64,000 bases of DNA, from the NCBI RefSeq assembly GCF_002775205.1, contig NC_036465.1:456638-520637 (forward strand), read 5' to 3'. The stretch's first letter is position 1; each line of letters opens with the position of its first letter. This document shows, in pieces, positions 11,601-21,929 of the stretch. The notes below the pieces were generated by a model. That model had not been told where the DNA came from. It was given only the letters and a program-made list of their open reading frames with translations, and ran no database searches. Position numbers and translations under genes: made by a program. This DNA comes from Xiphophorus maculatus (Eukaryota > Chordata > Actinopteri > Cyprinodontiformes > Poeciliidae).

Positions 11601-14600
11601 AATAAACAAAACAACCAAAAACAAAATGGATTCTCAGTCTCCATTAACAAAAAACTTTACTTGAATAAAAACTAAACAACATAAAGCCAAAGTGGAAATA
11701 AATACTGCATTCAACCAAAAGAGGGCAGATTATGAAGTCTGTATATTATGTTGCCCTTCAGTAATAATTAGATTTAAATAGAGAAGATGGGCACATCGAC
11801 TACCTGATGCAATAATTCACACTACATGATTTTTTGCTCCTATTTTTCCCCTTACAACAATCTTAGATCGTTGGTCTTTCTAAGATTGTGTGGTGTGTTA
11901 CGGTAGATCGTCGTTGCCGCTCCGATCTAAATCAGGGTTTTCCCCGACTGGGAGCTTAACCAGCCTGTTGAATGTGACAGGCAGCCAATCAGAAAGCCAG
12001 GATTCTCCTCCGTGTTTTCTGAGGGGAAATTACGGAGGGGAATCCCGAACAGCTGATACGGCGCAACCCGAAGTCCAGCGGACATTGGAGATGATATGTG
12101 GAAACAACATTAATGTTTATTCAACATGCAAAGAATATAGAAATGACAAGAGGAGGAGTTGGAGCGAAATTGTTACTGCAGTTGATAAACCCGGTAACTT
12201 TTCAGCTGTTTACAATCGGCGCCCCCTAGAGGAGTGTTCTGCACGGAGCAGGACTCACTGGCTGCCTCCTGCCACAGCGGGTGCAGTTCGGCCATGAAGA
12301 TCGGGTCGTCGATCTCTCTGAAGAACCTCTTCAGAACGTCCGTCACATCTTCAATGAAGTGGTCGCCGATCCGCAGTTTGACGTTCCGGGCGTCTTTCCG
12401 GAACTCGTCCATCAGCAGCCGGATCCTGGATTTGGCTCCGTTCTTCCTGTAGATCCCTTCATGGCCCAGACCTGCAGGGAACCAGAACCGTGAGCCGAGA
12501 GGTTCTGTAGCCGGCCGGGTCCGGAGCGGTTCTGCTCACCGTACTGCGTGATGAAGGCGATGCAGCTGTCCACGATGATGGGAATGTCGTTGCGGCTCAT
12601 CTGCTGCTCCCGCAGCGCGTTCCCTTTCCCGCCTGCCGCCTGCCGGATGTCCAAGAGCCACAGCGAGAAGTCGGAGCGACACACACCCTGCAGGTGTAGA
12701 GTCCTGACCAGAACAGAACTGGAGATGAACCCGAACAGAACCTGAACAGAACCGGTAAGACACGGTGGAGCCGGATTGCACCTTGTCTCACCTTCCCTTC
12801 TCCACCAGAACCAGGATGTCTTTCTTCTCCTGATTCTCACTCTCCGAGGTGATACCTTCAACACAAACACAGACACTGAAACCACTAGAACCAGAACCCA
12901 GACCAGGACCCGGACCGGGACACTGACTCAGTTCCTGCAGCCGGTTCAGGTTGACGATGTCCTCGGCCGCGCCGTCGGTCCGGGGACAGACGAACAGGTT
13001 GGACTTCTGCAGGACGAAGTAGGCCTCTTTCCACTGCTGCGGGTCCAACATGGCCCGGTACCGCAGCAGCCCGACACGCTCAAACTCCCGGGTCAGCAGG
13101 CAGTGACAGCTGAGCGGTGTGGCGGCCTGCCGACCACAGCGGAACAGAATCCACTTATTCTCCTTATTTTTCTCACAGACTTACAGGATCTGATCAGATA
13201 CGTTTGTTCTGGTTTCTGTGGATCCGAACAGAACCAAAACCAAGACGTGAGGCGGGTCAGACCTGTCCGATGGCTTTGGTCCAGCTGTGCAGCTCGTCGG
13301 CCGTCTCTAACCCGAACAGGAACAGCTTCTCCGACGCCACGTACAACTCAAAGGTGTAGCGGAACCTGCAGGATGGACCGAGTAGAACCGTCAGGATCGG
13401 ACCAAGCAGAACCGTTGTGTTCAGACGGAGCCCTGCAGGGGGCGGCGTGGAGCTGAACACCGACCTGTCGATGAAGCCATTGTTGTTGCTGGCGGAATCG
13501 GGTCGGCCGACTCCCAGACACACAATGTCCTTCGCGTCGATCTGCAGGCACGGTTCGGCCGAGTGGTCCGACTCGTACAGAACCAGGGACCGGTCCACGG
13601 AGCACCAGAACTTCTGGAAGTCTGAAAGGAGAACAGATTGGGTTTGTTGCCGCAGCAGAACACGGCCCAGACCGGTCTGGTCGCTTGGCGGTTCGTTCTT
13701 CAGGAGTTGTCCGACCTTCCCGGGTTTTCCTGGACAGCGTCCCCCTGCTGAGCGAAGACGCCTTGTAGAGGAAGCCGGAGTGAAGGACGGGCTGCATGAT
13801 CTCATCGTACACGCTGGGATCTGCAACCAGAGCCAGACGGCCGTTCAGTCATTTCCTGTTCCATCGTCCGGTCCCTGATTGGACCAGAGCCACGCAGCCT
13901 CTCCATGGTGTGACGCTCCCTGCTGCAGCTAGGGGGCGCCCTGCAGTCAGCGGGTTGGAGAGCTAAACTCTCTGTGTCTGACCAACTCCTTCAGGAGGAT
14001 CGGCCCCAACGGTCAGACTGGCTAAACCACATCTACTGAGCAGCTGGTGCTGCAAGTTTATAACCTCTGGTAACTTAGTAACCGCTAGCTACCATCAGGA
14101 ACCGCTAGTAAACATTAGGAACTGTTTGTAACTGTTTGTCAGTAACCTTCATTAATTGTCAGTAACATTAGTAACCATCATTAACTGTTTATTTGTTGAG
14201 TTTAAAAATGTTTTGTTTGCATCCTGTGACTGATTTTTAAGATCTTCTGTAATCAGTTTTAAAGTTTCCTCTTGATTTTAACGAGCGGTTCTGCTCTGAC
14301 CGACCTCATGGCACCAGGAGCTTCACCTGCAGAGCTCAGCTGCTGCCGCCGCTGCTGGAGGTCGTCCGGGTCGCCGGCGAGCCGGGCCGCCTCCAAGAAA
14401 ATCTGAGTGACAGTTTTCAGGAGCGTCTGCTCAGAGACGGCGGAGCAGAGGACCTGCGGGACACACGGAGAACGAGGCGTTCACTGCCGCGGGACAAACG
14501 GCTGCCAGCTGAGCGGGTCACAAACCCAGAAACATGTTAAAGCTCATCAGTCTGATAATGAAGCAGCCTCCCTGCAGATGTGACAGGGAAACCCCTCCAG

Positions 14601-14962
14601 GCTGACCTTCAGCAGCTCCTCCTGGCCGCTGAACGCCGGGTGGACCCGGCGGAACCGGCCCTCTCTGTACTTCTGAGTGATGAAATCCCGCCGCTGCTCA
14701 GGCGATGCGTCACGGTCCAGCTCCTCGGACACAGGGAGGCGCGCCGCCCAGAAGTCATTGGCCCGGTCGTTCCCCAGCATGATGAACAGCTGACACACAC
14801 ACACACACACCGCGTCAGAACTTCCTCCAGCGGATCAGAACCTGCAACCCCACCTAGACGGATGATGGAGGCTCACCTGAACAATCTCGTTGCTCCAGAC
14901 GCTGGTGTCGAGTTTCAGACTCTGAACCTTAGAGACCATCGTCCCCAGACCTCTATGCTGCC

Positions 14963-15056
<94 letters not shown>

Positions 15057-17531
15057 CGTCTTTCTATCTTCAAAGACCTTGACAAAGACTTCCATGTTTT
15101 TCCATAACGTGACCTTTGACCCTAAAACAGGAGAAGTAACCGCCGGATACTCTGGACCGGCTACTGACCGTCAGATCGGTTCTGACCCAGAAGTTGCTCT
15201 ACTGGGCCTACCTGCACAGTTCTTACAGATGACCACACACAGGTTGATGGAGGCCCAGTCCGGGTTCTGGGCCTTGCAGTCAGCGCAGGTCCGGTTGGAC
15301 CGGTTGGACCAGATCTTCTCGGCGACCTCGTAGTCCGACAGCGTCTCGGCGATGGCTTCCTGCAGCGCCTCCATCCAGTCCCGCTTGTCGCGGTCCGACT
15401 CGGCCGTGAAGCTGGAGAGAGAGGGAGGAAGGGTCTGATGTGAACCGGGTCACCAGAACCTCACCTGGGGAGGGGATCTACCTGGAGGGGCAGGGCCTAC
15501 CTGAAGGTTTTATACGGCGTGATGAGGTCGAAGCTCCGGTGTTTCCCGTCCCGGATTGTTGCTCCGCGGGCCTCGATGACGGTGATGCCGATCCCGTTCC
15601 TGAAGCACTGCGGACAGAGACCGGACCAGAACACCACTGTGTCAATTCCTGTCACCTTTGACCCCTTCCTCACCTGCCGGCAGGTCGGCTCACCTGCTCG
15701 CTCTTGTGGAGCCAGATCTGGTCGGTGTTGATGGCGGCGTAAACTCTGGACTTGGTTCCTTTGAGCTCCAGGGCGCCGTGTTTCTGGCAGTGTGATCCGG
15801 GTCCGAAGCGGCGCCGCCCAAACACCTGGTGGTCCCGGACGTGTTCCTGCAGGGTGGCCACCCAACGCCGCCTAAGTGCTGCCATGGCACAGCAGGAAGC
15901 AGTCGTCACCATGGCAACAGCAGAAACAGGAAGGAACTGAGCTCTTAGGTTTTTAAACTCCGCCCCCAAACGGTTCGGTTTTAGTTTCAGTCTGAATTTG
16001 GTTCTTATGATTCATTTGGACAGTTCTTTTAAAACATTCACCGTGTAGAGCACCCCCACAGCATCATGCTGCCACCACCACGTTTGAAAGTGAAACATTT
16101 TGAAAACAAAACTCGTTTCAGGTTTTTTTTGACCATATAAATTTTATATATACATATTTATCCACACATAGATGGATAGATTTATAGATAGCTCCCACTA
16201 AGTGGAAGTGATCCACGCCACTGTGATCCACCATCTTGGTAGGTAAACTCAGAGCGCACCTGAATCATGGCCTCCAGACCAACAAAAAGAAAATACATCG
16301 ACTCTCTTAACTAATGAAGAGAAATTAACAAAATGCTTCGGGATGGACCTGTATGAGACACAGAATGTGGCTTATTTCCTGTTTCCATAGCAACTTAATA
16401 GCAACTGTCATGACAGCTATGGATACCTACCAAGATGGCTGTCAGCTATAAAGTTCCTGGATGTGTGACATCACATAAGAACTATTAATTCACTAAAGGT
16501 GAGGTGGAAACACATTTTCAGGAAAAGTATGACGAAGCGAATGCTGCCATCTACTGGTGGGTCTCCACCTTAATAGAGGAACCACAGTGGAAACTATGCT
16601 AGCTAGCAACCTCTACTTACAGGAAGTAGTAGCATCGGATGACATCACGCTCTGTAACCAGCAGACGGAAACACCAGAAGTTCACCTTTTTGTTCTTTTT
16701 AGAAACTTTTAAAAGTTTCCCCAAAGTTGCCTGACAGTCAGATGGACACATGACTCATGGATAGATTTAGATCAATTATGTCAGTTTAAACCGGACAAGG
16801 TGCATGAAAACTTGTGGCTGTAAATGGACCTTCAGCAGGAAGCAGAATCATTAACTTCCTGTCTGCGAGTCTCACTTTCGTTTTCGGTCCGAAACACGAA
16901 GATCCGGTGACTCGTCACGATCTCAAACTTGTTGTCTTTGGCTGGGCGGGCCATCTGGATGGCAGCCAATGGGATCACTCCTTTAGGGTAAACATCCTGA
17001 AAGAACACAGAGGGGAGAAGTCAAAGGTCAAACACCTGAAGCAGCTGGAGAGCTGATGGCAGGAGATTTCCTGAACCAAACGGTTCTTCTTTTTGTCTGT
17101 TGACTTATTTGTTATATTTTATTTTCTGGAAGGGTTCTGTGTTCCTCCTTTGGTCAGACCGACCCAAAATGACCCGGTTTGACCCGGTGATGTTGATCTG
17201 AACCGGACAGGGATTCCTACCTTCTCACTGCCGAAGTACATCAGATTTTTCCCGTCAAACTTCACAAAACGTTTCTGGAAAACATAATTCCTGAAACAAA
17301 GAAACATCTGGATTAACAGGCCGACCCAAACCCGACACGACCTCTGGTTCCGATTCAAACGCAGCGCACCCACCCCGCCCCGCCCCGCCCTCAGCCTGAA
17401 GAGGACAGACACACCCAGCAGAGGAGGAAGAGGAGGAAGAGGAGAGGCAGCTCCACAGGCAGGAGGAGACACAGGGAGGAGCAAAGAGGAGGAGACGCAG
17501 CACAACACCCACCGATGACCTCCGACCCCTG

Positions 17532-17583
<52 letters not shown>

Positions 17584-20034
17584 CCTGTGAAGCCAGGTGA
17601 GAAAAACAAAGCCCAGTTTGAGCAGGTATGGAAATCAAACGCGCCTCTGTGTTGGCATGGAGACGATTACAGAAAGAGTTCAGAAAATGTAATATTTCAG
17701 CGAAACCTTTCGCATGCGGACACAAGCTTTGGTAAAGTTATTTTATCTATATGGCACATTTTCAGCAAGAACGCTAGCTAATGAAAAATTCAAGATGGCC
17801 GTAAAGTGTGCCAATATTTACCCCAGATGAATTATTTTGGTGTCGGATCAAATCTGGACACATATTATGTATGAAGCACCTCCCAGTTGTCCCTTTGTAT
17901 AAATCAAACGCACCCCTGTGGCGACAGTTTGTCCAGGCAGCCGCTGATGATGGGCGGGGCTCTCTCGGTCAGGGAGGCGTAGCTGGCGTAGGGCGAGATG
18001 GTGAGGTCGTCGTCCGCCTCGGGAGGGAAGGAGGAGCAGCGGAGAGGGGGCGGAGCTTCGCCCACGGCGCTGAAACCCGGAGCGTCTCCGGAGAGAAACG
18101 CCTGCGACAGCCGCTCCGTCCAGGAGAACTTGTGGCTCCTGGAGGTGGAAACAGAGTTTGGTGATCTGGTTCTGACCCGGATCAGTATTCAGAACCATAA
18201 ACCCGGCTTCTCTCTGGTTCAGAACCTGATCTGATAAATGGACCCGGTTTATTCAGTCCTGATCTGGAGGAAAGACAGATCTGCTGACTGGAGAACTTTA
18301 GGGCTGTGGTTCTGAGAAGGTTCTGGTAAACTGGACCTGGATTAGGAATCCCTGCAGATGACCCAATTCTCTGACTGACTGAAAGGAGCTAAATCCCAAA
18401 CATTCCCAGTTCTGGTGGTCCAGCAGAACCTGTTCCTGGTTCTGGTTTGTTCAGCTTTACCCATGATCCTCGGCGGCTCTCCCCTCCTCTGCCCGGGCTT
18501 CTGTGCCGTCGGATCGGCTCCGGTCGCTCTGCAGAACAAACCGGTCGGTCAGCACACGGTGAGGCAGGGGCGGGGTGGGGGCGGGGCTTGGCGTCTCACC
18601 TCAGAGGCGGTCGGCGACCTCCGGCTCTGGAAAACGGCCTCGCAGTACGGACTGATCTCCTCTGGGTCGTCTGTGGAGGCTGGAAGTCAGAAGACAAAGA
18701 TTGGACTGGGTCAGGTTCTGGTTCTGCTGTGATCCAAAAGTTTCAGAACCACCAGAACCCAGACTGACCTCTGGCGGATCCTGAGGAGTTGTTGCTCAAA
18801 GTGCTGCCACTGAAAACCCAAATAATCACTGTTGTTACTACAGTCGTTTCTGTGCCTCCATGAATGGTTTTGTTTTAAAACTTTGTTGCTGTTCAAACGT
18901 CAAAATGATGAAAATAAAAATCATGTTTAAGCATTTGGTCAAATATTCCAACCTCAACCACATCCAACGTCAGTGTCTGACCTCACCGACACCCTCATGT
19001 AACAAGCATGGATCCTGGAGACCCACCTGTTCCTGTCCAAGTTCTGGTTCTGGTCCGGATTTCTGGGCGGTGTCGGCGGAGCTGCCTGTTGGCTGCAGTA
19101 ACTCCTCCCTCCACTGGGGGCAGCAGAGCTGGGATTGGTGCCCCAGTAGATCTCGTTGGAGACCATCTCCATGCTCCCCCCTCCGGGAGAACCCGACGAC
19201 CCAGAGAGTCTGGTACCGTCCAAACTTCCTGGTCGGCCCGGAAGAGACGATAGCGGTTGCCTCTCTGCGGAGGAGGGGGGCGGAGTCAGGGAGGCGGCGG
19301 GGCCGCGGCTCAACCTTGGCGGGACGGGCGGTACCGACCCGGCTGCGTCGGACAGAGAGAGGCTGCGGCCGGGCCGGGTTCTGCCCACCTGGCTGGGTCT
19401 GCGGCCGTCTGTGGGCGTGGCCTGTGAGGTGGGCATGGCCTGTGAGGTCAGACCTTCCAGCACAGTGAAGCAGATGGATTCCTGGGAAAGCCTCCGGTCC
19501 GCTGGCGCCGCCACGTCCGGTGCAGTGCTGAATTGGACCGGCGCCGTCCTGCGGCGGTTGAAGACGGTTCTGGGTTTGGGGACGGGTTTCATGGCCGGGC
19601 CGTTCCTGCGGTCCAGGCTGGCTGCGCTTCCTGGTGCGAGCGCTCGGCGGCGCGACGTGGCGATGCTTCCTTCCTGCGACGGGTCACATGGGAGACCTGC
19701 GCTCTGATTGGCTCGTTGGGCCTCCCTCCGCTGGATGAGGCTGACCAGGCGCAGGATCCTCTTCCTGTGTCCCGTGGCGGCTACGCCCAGACTGACCAGA
19801 GCGTCATGGTCCAGGTGGGCGCAGTCTCTGGCCAACAGCAGGCCAGCTCGGCGGAAGGTGTCCAGGTACCTGCAGGGAGTCGCGCTGAAGGTCAGACGGT
19901 GTCTAAGGGTCAAAGGATGCCACATGGCGGCGGCCTCACCTGTCCAGGTGGATGGAGGCCAGGAAGGTTTCAACCGCTGAGCTTCCGTCCAGCGTTGCCA
20001 TGGTGACCAGCATGGAGTCTGGACCGGGCTTCAT
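2609..20034 (-). CDS. ARAP1: ARAP1, ArfGAP/RhoGAP with SAM, ankyrin-type and PH domains
   Basis: 34 coding exons (start-end on minus): 20034-19940, 19869-19027, 18809-18769, 18670-18600, 18528-18461, 18138-17914, 17290-17221, 16996-16876, 15878-15694, 15607-15501, 15411-15212, 14962-14877, 14789-14607, 14453-14327, 13820-13716, 13621-13465, 13365-13263, 13126-12928, 12855-12792, 12703-12540, 12471-12259, 10620-10515, 10437-10290, 10207-10139, 9705-9631, 9565-9448, 8395-8270, 8201-8065, 7992-7910, 4309-4274, 4195-4132, 4062-3925, 3830-3792, 3073-2609; 5031 nt, 1676 aa. Domains: SAM (~20-85), disordered Pro/Ser region, PH1 (~437-530), PH2 (~545-640), ArfGAP (~645-765; zinc finger C-x2-C-x16-C-x2-C then GQHRGLG), PH3-PH4 (~815-1020), RhoGAP (~1035-1230; arginine finger GIYRKNG), Ras-association (~1255-1355), PH5 (~1365-1465). 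Sequence and adjacency to STARD10 identify ARAP1, not ARAP2/3. Known role: PIP3-responsive GAP for Arf and Rho, endocytic traffic. The ATG at 20034 follows an in-frame stop. Longer than human (1450 aa), mainly through the 843-nt exon 2. Confidence 0.95.
2714..2786 (-). repeat. 39-bp tandem duplication in the ARAP1 last exon
   Basis: Two near-identical copies, offset by 39 bp, encode two consecutive [11 protein letters not shown] blocks in the ARAP1 C-terminal tail. The reading frame is kept. It lies just upstream of the conserved LLLQELSS segment near the C-terminus. Confidence 0.85.
3497..3778. repeat. Minisatellite in ARAP1 intron 33
   Basis: Irregular tandem array of ACCAGTTTAAACCAGT and AGGAACCAGT blocks (roughly 10-27 bp periodicities), ending close to the exon 33 donor at 3791. 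The remainder of the intron (3074-3496) is AT-rich and unremarkable. Confidence 0.85.
4609..7909. repeat. 3.3 kb hexanucleotide-based tandem array in ARAP1 intron 29
   Basis: About 550 six-base units, on the ARAP1 transcript strand CAGAAC, CAGGAC, CAGGAA and CAGGGA in mixed order. The transcript strand is almost free of T. The array begins within a few bases of the exon 29 donor (exon ends at 7910, intron starts GTACCAGAAC) and runs to about 4609. Length variation between units is nearly absent; one clear 5-nt unit sits near 5586. Because the unit is six bases and lacks stops, very long open frames exist in five of the six frames; these are not genes. No match to a transposon is visible. Confidence 0.97.
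8934..9107 (-). mobile_element. tRNA-derived SINE, copy 1 (ARAP1 intron 26)
   Basis: Read on the minus strand, a tRNA-like head (A-box region TGGCGTAGCGGTTAG, B-box GGTTCGACTCCCG) is followed by a unique tail ending in CCCCTGGAGGGG and an A-run. It is flanked by a direct repeat TTAGTGATTTTTT (8920-8932 and 9108-9120), the expected target-site duplication. It lies in the sense orientation of ARAP1. Two further copies lie in TGFBI introns. Confidence 0.85.
10740..11370. repeat. AT-rich degenerate repeat in ARAP1 intron 21
   Basis: Irregular repeats of GCTAGCAAGCTAAATATTTA-like blocks, denser at both ends, interrupted in the middle (about 10930-11200) by unrelated sequence. Origin unknown. Confidence 0.6.
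11409..11816. mobile_element. Probable DNA-transposon fragment in ARAP1 intron 21
   Basis: Begins with TAGGCCTGTCACGATAAC followed by an ATTATTGCGATAAACGATA stretch, a pattern I recall from fish hAT-type elements. I cannot find the matching inverted end, so it is probably truncated. Family assignment is from memory only. Confidence 0.4.
11817..12215 (+). mobile_element. Harbinger-like element, copy A (fragment, ARAP1 intron 21)
   Basis: Homologous over most of its length to the element at 24688-25644, in opposite orientation. It starts with the same CACACTAC...GATTTTT end. A degraded open stretch near 12093-12190 ([17 protein letters not shown]) resembles a MADF (Myb/SANT-like) domain. An intact GGTAAC donor-like sequence follows, suggesting the first exon of a two-exon transposon gene. 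The far end is missing. Confidence 0.6.
14793..14810. repeat. (AC)n at the 3' splice site before ARAP1 exon 13
   Basis: On the transcript strand this is a GT repeat ending three bases before the AG of intron 12 (exon 13 starts at 14789). Confidence 0.9.
14965..15053. repeat. (AC)n, 89 bp, at the 3' splice site before ARAP1 exon 12
   Basis: Pure dinucleotide run. On the transcript strand it is (GT)n running directly into GCAG of the intron 11 acceptor (exon 12 starts at 14962), so it occupies the place of the polypyrimidine tract. Confidence 0.97.
15979..16875. other. ARAP1 intron 8, no gene seen
   Basis: Non-coding. Contains a short inverted repeat around CACCATCTTGGTAGGTA (about 16211) and TACCTACCAAGATGG (about 16425). 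This could be the remains of a small transposon, but the ends are not definable. Confidence 0.35.
17533..17579. repeat. (AC)n microsatellite in ARAP1 intron 6
   Basis: Pure AC run of 47 bp. It follows a GA-rich low-complexity stretch at about 17400-17500. Confidence 0.95.
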
Positions 20035-20903
20035 CTCCTCCGCCAGCAGGAAGCTCTGCGGCCATCACGGACCTACAGCCGGGCCGGACGGCAGCTGCTC
20101 ATCTGAGGGAGACAGAACCGACCCGTTACCCTGGGAACCAGAACCAACAGGAAAATCTCAGACCAGAACCAGAACATCTGGACCTAGGTTCTGGTTTTGG
20201 AGGATCCTGAAGTCATTTTTTTGCAGTGAATTTCATTCAGAGTAAAGAGACTGGATTTTAAAAGCACACCACACTTTTCAGATTTTTCCCCAGTTCTTCT
20301 AACATTTGTTTTGGTCGGTCACAGAAACTCCAGACACAGCCGACCTTTGACCTCTGTGGAGCAAGAGCAGGGTCTGAACCCTAAAACATTCCACCCAACA
20401 GGAAGTAACATGACCTCAGGACATTCCAGCTCCAGGAGCGGCCCAGTTCCTCACCAGAACCAGAACCAACACAGGCACAGGTCTTCCTTTGTTAGCGACC
20501 CGCCCTGCAGCTCAGAGCTACATCCTCAGGGGCACTCCCTGCATCCGGCGAGGGTGTGTGTGTGTGTGTGTGTGTGGGCTGTAGGATGTGATTGCTCAGA
20601 GACAGACAGGCCGGATCGGACCCGGCTGAGGCAGAACCTTCCGTCACTTTGTTCTGTAGAACTTCTTTAACCATTAAATTGAATTAATTAATTTAATAGA
20701 TTTTAGCAACTTCAACGATTTAATTGTTGTTTTTCGTTGTTTTTTTCTATCCAGTCGTCCCGAGATGGAACCTTTGTGTTTGCATGTTTCTGGTACGACC
20801 GTAAATCTGATGCACAGATAACAGCTGGATGGAAGCGGCTTCTCTCGTTAATTTCTACTTCAATTGATCTGATTGGATGCTGGAAAAGGCTGTTGTGTGT
20901 TAC
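20035..20903. other. Upstream of the ARAP1 start codon, no coding sequence seen
   Basis: Probable ARAP1 5' leader and/or intron sequence next to the first coding exon. Includes a (GT)n run at 20554-20576. No other gene is recognisable. Confidence 0.4.
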
Positions 20904-21921
20904 CAGTGATGGCATAGTTACTTTGAAAAGTAACTTTAATCGGATTACTGATTACTCCTTGAAAAAGTAACTTGGATTACTGATTACTTGATTTGGAAAG
21001 TAACTCAGTTACACTAAAAGTAACTTTTTTAGTTACTTTCAGCAGCTGCCAACAACAACGCTGTGAAAATTACGTTGAGCTTGGCCAATATTTAGCTTCA
21101 AGTTATTTCATAACGGTAACATCAACAATGTCTCCATTTCTAAGGTTGAACTGAAGGGAGCCTGTTTAACGGTTACAACAGTACAAAACAACTTTAGTCA
21201 TTTTAGCCTGTTTTTCTGTGTTGCACTATTATCTGGAAAACTAAGTAGGATTTGATTTCCCCCCCTCCCTGCCCCAGCCTCCAGGTTCTGCGTTACGGCC
21301 CTGTGTTTGCTGTCGCAGCGCAGCAAACCTCCCACGACTCCACAACTCAGATGGCTCCTGCACAGATTTGTGACACTTATCTTAATATTAATGATTATAA
21401 TGGCGTTTAGTTGCACAGCATTACGGACTCGATCATTCGTGGCTGTTTTCACGTTTATTGCGCTGCTCATCTTAGTCTCCATGTTTTCTGGAGCGCAGCG
21501 CGAAGCGCGACGTCGTTCACAGGCTATATATTAACTTGACATTAACAAAGATGCAGCGGGACGGATCATCTGGGAAATGATGGACAAGGAGAGTCGGACT
21601 AAAACTACCTGGACGTCAGACACATTCTGGGGTTTCTGTCTGCTTATTTCCAAGCCCAAAACCGCGACTCATTAAATTAGCAAGCGACTTTAGAAAAAAC
21701 AAGCCCAAAGGTGCTTATAATAATCGGACTTGGCGACAGAAACTCAAAATAGTTCCTGTTTTTCCAGCAACAAAATGCGCATCTCTCTCCATCGTTTGTT
21801 TGTGTCGCTGCGGATACTGTCGCACGGAAACGGCGGTCGCTAATCAAGATTCATAGAGCAAATCAAATTAAATTACAACAGAAAATAGTAACGCAAAGTG
21901 GTTTCGATACTGACATCACTG
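20904..21921. mobile_element. hAT-type non-autonomous DNA transposon
   Basis: Starts CAGTGATGGCATAGTTAC and ends CATCACTG, giving 8-bp terminal inverted repeats. The left end carries several AAAGTAAC-type subterminal repeats. Flanking 8-mers TGTGTTAC (20896-20903) and GGTGTTAG (21922-21929) match at 6 of 8 positions, consistent with an aged hAT target duplication. No intact transposase frame. Confidence 0.7.
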
Positions 21922-21929
21922 GGTGTTAG

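Noticed and set aside
16425-16500. THAP-like start ([10 protein letters not shown]) in ARAP1 intron 8
   Set aside because: Only one of the expected cysteines, and an early stop; too little to call a P-element relic.
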